Source of the DNA: Pseudomonadota bacterium
Lineage (GTDB): Bacteria; Pseudomonadota; Gammaproteobacteria; Steroidobacterales; Steroidobacteraceae
Assembly: GCA_021820785.1 (NCBI GenBank)
Contig: JAKADE010000128.1
Coordinates: 1-7,421 of the forward strand
Direction: 5' to 3'
Length of the DNA: 7,421 nt
The position numbers and the translations under genes were made by a program. Below are positions 5,797 to 7,421 of this stretch, in pieces. Within the stretch, counting starts at the first letter, position 1, and each line of letters starts with the position of its first letter. The notes under the pieces are model-generated. The model was not told where the DNA came from and made no database searches. It saw only the letters and a list, made by a program, of their open reading frames with translations.

Positions 5797-6225
5797 TCAG
5801 CCCCGCACTTTGCGCAGTTTCGCAATGAGCTTCAGCTGAGCAGCGGCGCGGGCCAATTCCGCCAGCGCCTCGGCCTGGCTGATATGGCTGCTGCGATCCT
5901 TCAGCGCCTCCTCGGCGCGCTGCTTCGCGGCGAGCGCCGCGGCCTCGTCGAGGTCCTTGGCGCGCAGCGCGGTGTCGGCGAGCACCGTCACACGGTGCGG
6001 CTGCACCTCGATGGCACCGCCGCCGACGAAAAAGAACAGCTCCTCGCCCGAGGGTGTCTCGACCCGCACCTCGCCCGGCTTGAGCATCGAGAGCAGCGGC
6101 GCGTGGCGCGGCGCCACGCCGATGTCGCCCTGCGAGGCCGGCGCGAACACCATGGTCGCCAGCCCCGAGAAAATCTCACCCTCGGCGCTGACGACTTCGA
6201 CCTGGATGGTATGCGGCTCGGCCAT
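5797..6225 (-). CDS. atpC: F-type ATP synthase F1 epsilon subunit, AtpC
   Basis: Epsilon subunit of the central stalk of F1Fo ATP synthase, at the cytoplasmic face of the inner membrane; it couples rotation to catalysis and its C-terminal helices can inhibit ATP hydrolysis. The protein is 142 residues (E. coli 139). Residues 5-86 form the beta-sandwich, with the signature GDIGVAPRHAPLLSML (33-48) and FFFVGGGAIEV (64-74). Residues 88-140 form the two-helix C-terminal arm (AKDLDEAAALAAKQRAEEAL and a basic end KLIAKLRKVRG). AGGAG, overlapping the atpD stop, lies 8 bases before the ATG. The 11-base gap to atpD and the 35-base gap to glmU point to co-transcription. Confidence 0.97.
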   Translation of the reverse strand: MAEPHTIQVEVVSAEGEIFSGLATMVFAPASQGDIGVAPRHAPLLSMLKPGEVRVETPSGEELFFFVGGGAIEVQPHRVTVLADTALRAKDLDEAAALAAKQRAEEALKDRSSHISQAEALAELARAAAQLKLIAKLRKVRG

Positions 6226-6233
6226 GAAGCTCT

Positions 6234-6236
6234 CTC

Positions 6237-6238
<2 letters not shown>
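6234..6238 (-). promoter_or_regulatory. Ribosome binding site of atpC overlapping the atpD stop codon
   Basis: On the minus strand the TAG stop of atpD (6239-6237) supplies the first bases of AGGAG, 8 bases ahead of the atpC ATG. This tight arrangement suits translational coupling of two subunits of the same complex. Confidence 0.7.

Positions 6239-7421
<1,183 letters not shown>

Noticed and set aside
4241..5839. 532-codon plus-strand ORF antisense to glmU
   Set aside because: Its codon pattern mirrors glmU in the opposite frame, as is common in GC-rich genes. The protein is His/Arg/Asp-rich with no recognisable domain, while glmU on the other strand is certain.
5982..5998. 7-bp inverted repeat GCACCGT/ACGGTGC within atpC
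   Set aside because: Encodes a normal conserved-type segment (HRVTVLAD) of the epsilon subunit; short GC-rich dyads like this are expected by chance inside genes.
6103..6117. GTGGCGC/GCGCCAC dyad within atpC
   Set aside because: It lies in the constrained motif GVAPRHAPLL of the epsilon subunit; codon choice in a GC-rich gene explains it.

Overview
The window comes from a high-GC gammaproteobacterium. The evidence is the gene set atpD-atpC-glmU-glmS, which follows the ATP synthase / amino-sugar arrangement typical of that class (E. coli has atp...DC-glmU-glmS). Two short extra segments in the F1 beta subunit, compared with E. coli as remembered, suggest the Xanthomonadales/Nevskiales side of the class. 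That placement is an inference; no 16S or marker search was possible.

Layout. At the right edge, reading leftward on the minus strand, are the 5'-truncated atpD (F1 beta), atpC (F1 epsilon) and glmU (bifunctional N-acetylglucosamine-1-phosphate uridyltransferase / glucosamine-1-phosphate acetyltransferase). The gaps are 11 and 35 bases, so these three probably form the tail of the atp operon. A plus-strand gene for a CHAD-domain (predicted polyphosphate-binding) protein runs into glmU tail to tail and overlaps it by 14 bases. A 292-base divergent gap holding two inverted repeats then leads to minus-strand glmS (glucosamine-6-phosphate synthase), complete at 610 codons. Left of glmS is a roughly 445-base non-coding stretch with hairpin-forming sequences and one possible 21-codon ORF. 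At the left edge is the N-terminal membrane part of a large protein (minus strand, running out of the window) with one membrane segment, a small PDZ-like extracytoplasmic domain and about six further membrane segments. This layout resembles ComP-like sensor histidine kinases, although no kinase domain lies inside the window.

How the parts fit. GlmS makes glucosamine-6-phosphate from fructose-6-phosphate and glutamine. GlmU acetylates and uridylylates glucosamine-1-phosphate to give UDP-GlcNAc for peptidoglycan and lipopolysaccharide. The usual glmU-glmS pair is separated here by an opposite-strand CHAD gene, so glmS very likely has its own promoter. Most of the window is ordinary housekeeping sequence, and no new system is evident. 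The points most worth a second look are the interrupted glmUS pair, palindromes at the glmU start and inside the CHAD gene, the inverted repeats in the glmS/CHAD divergent region, and the unannotated membrane sensor with a possible small peptide gene upstream.
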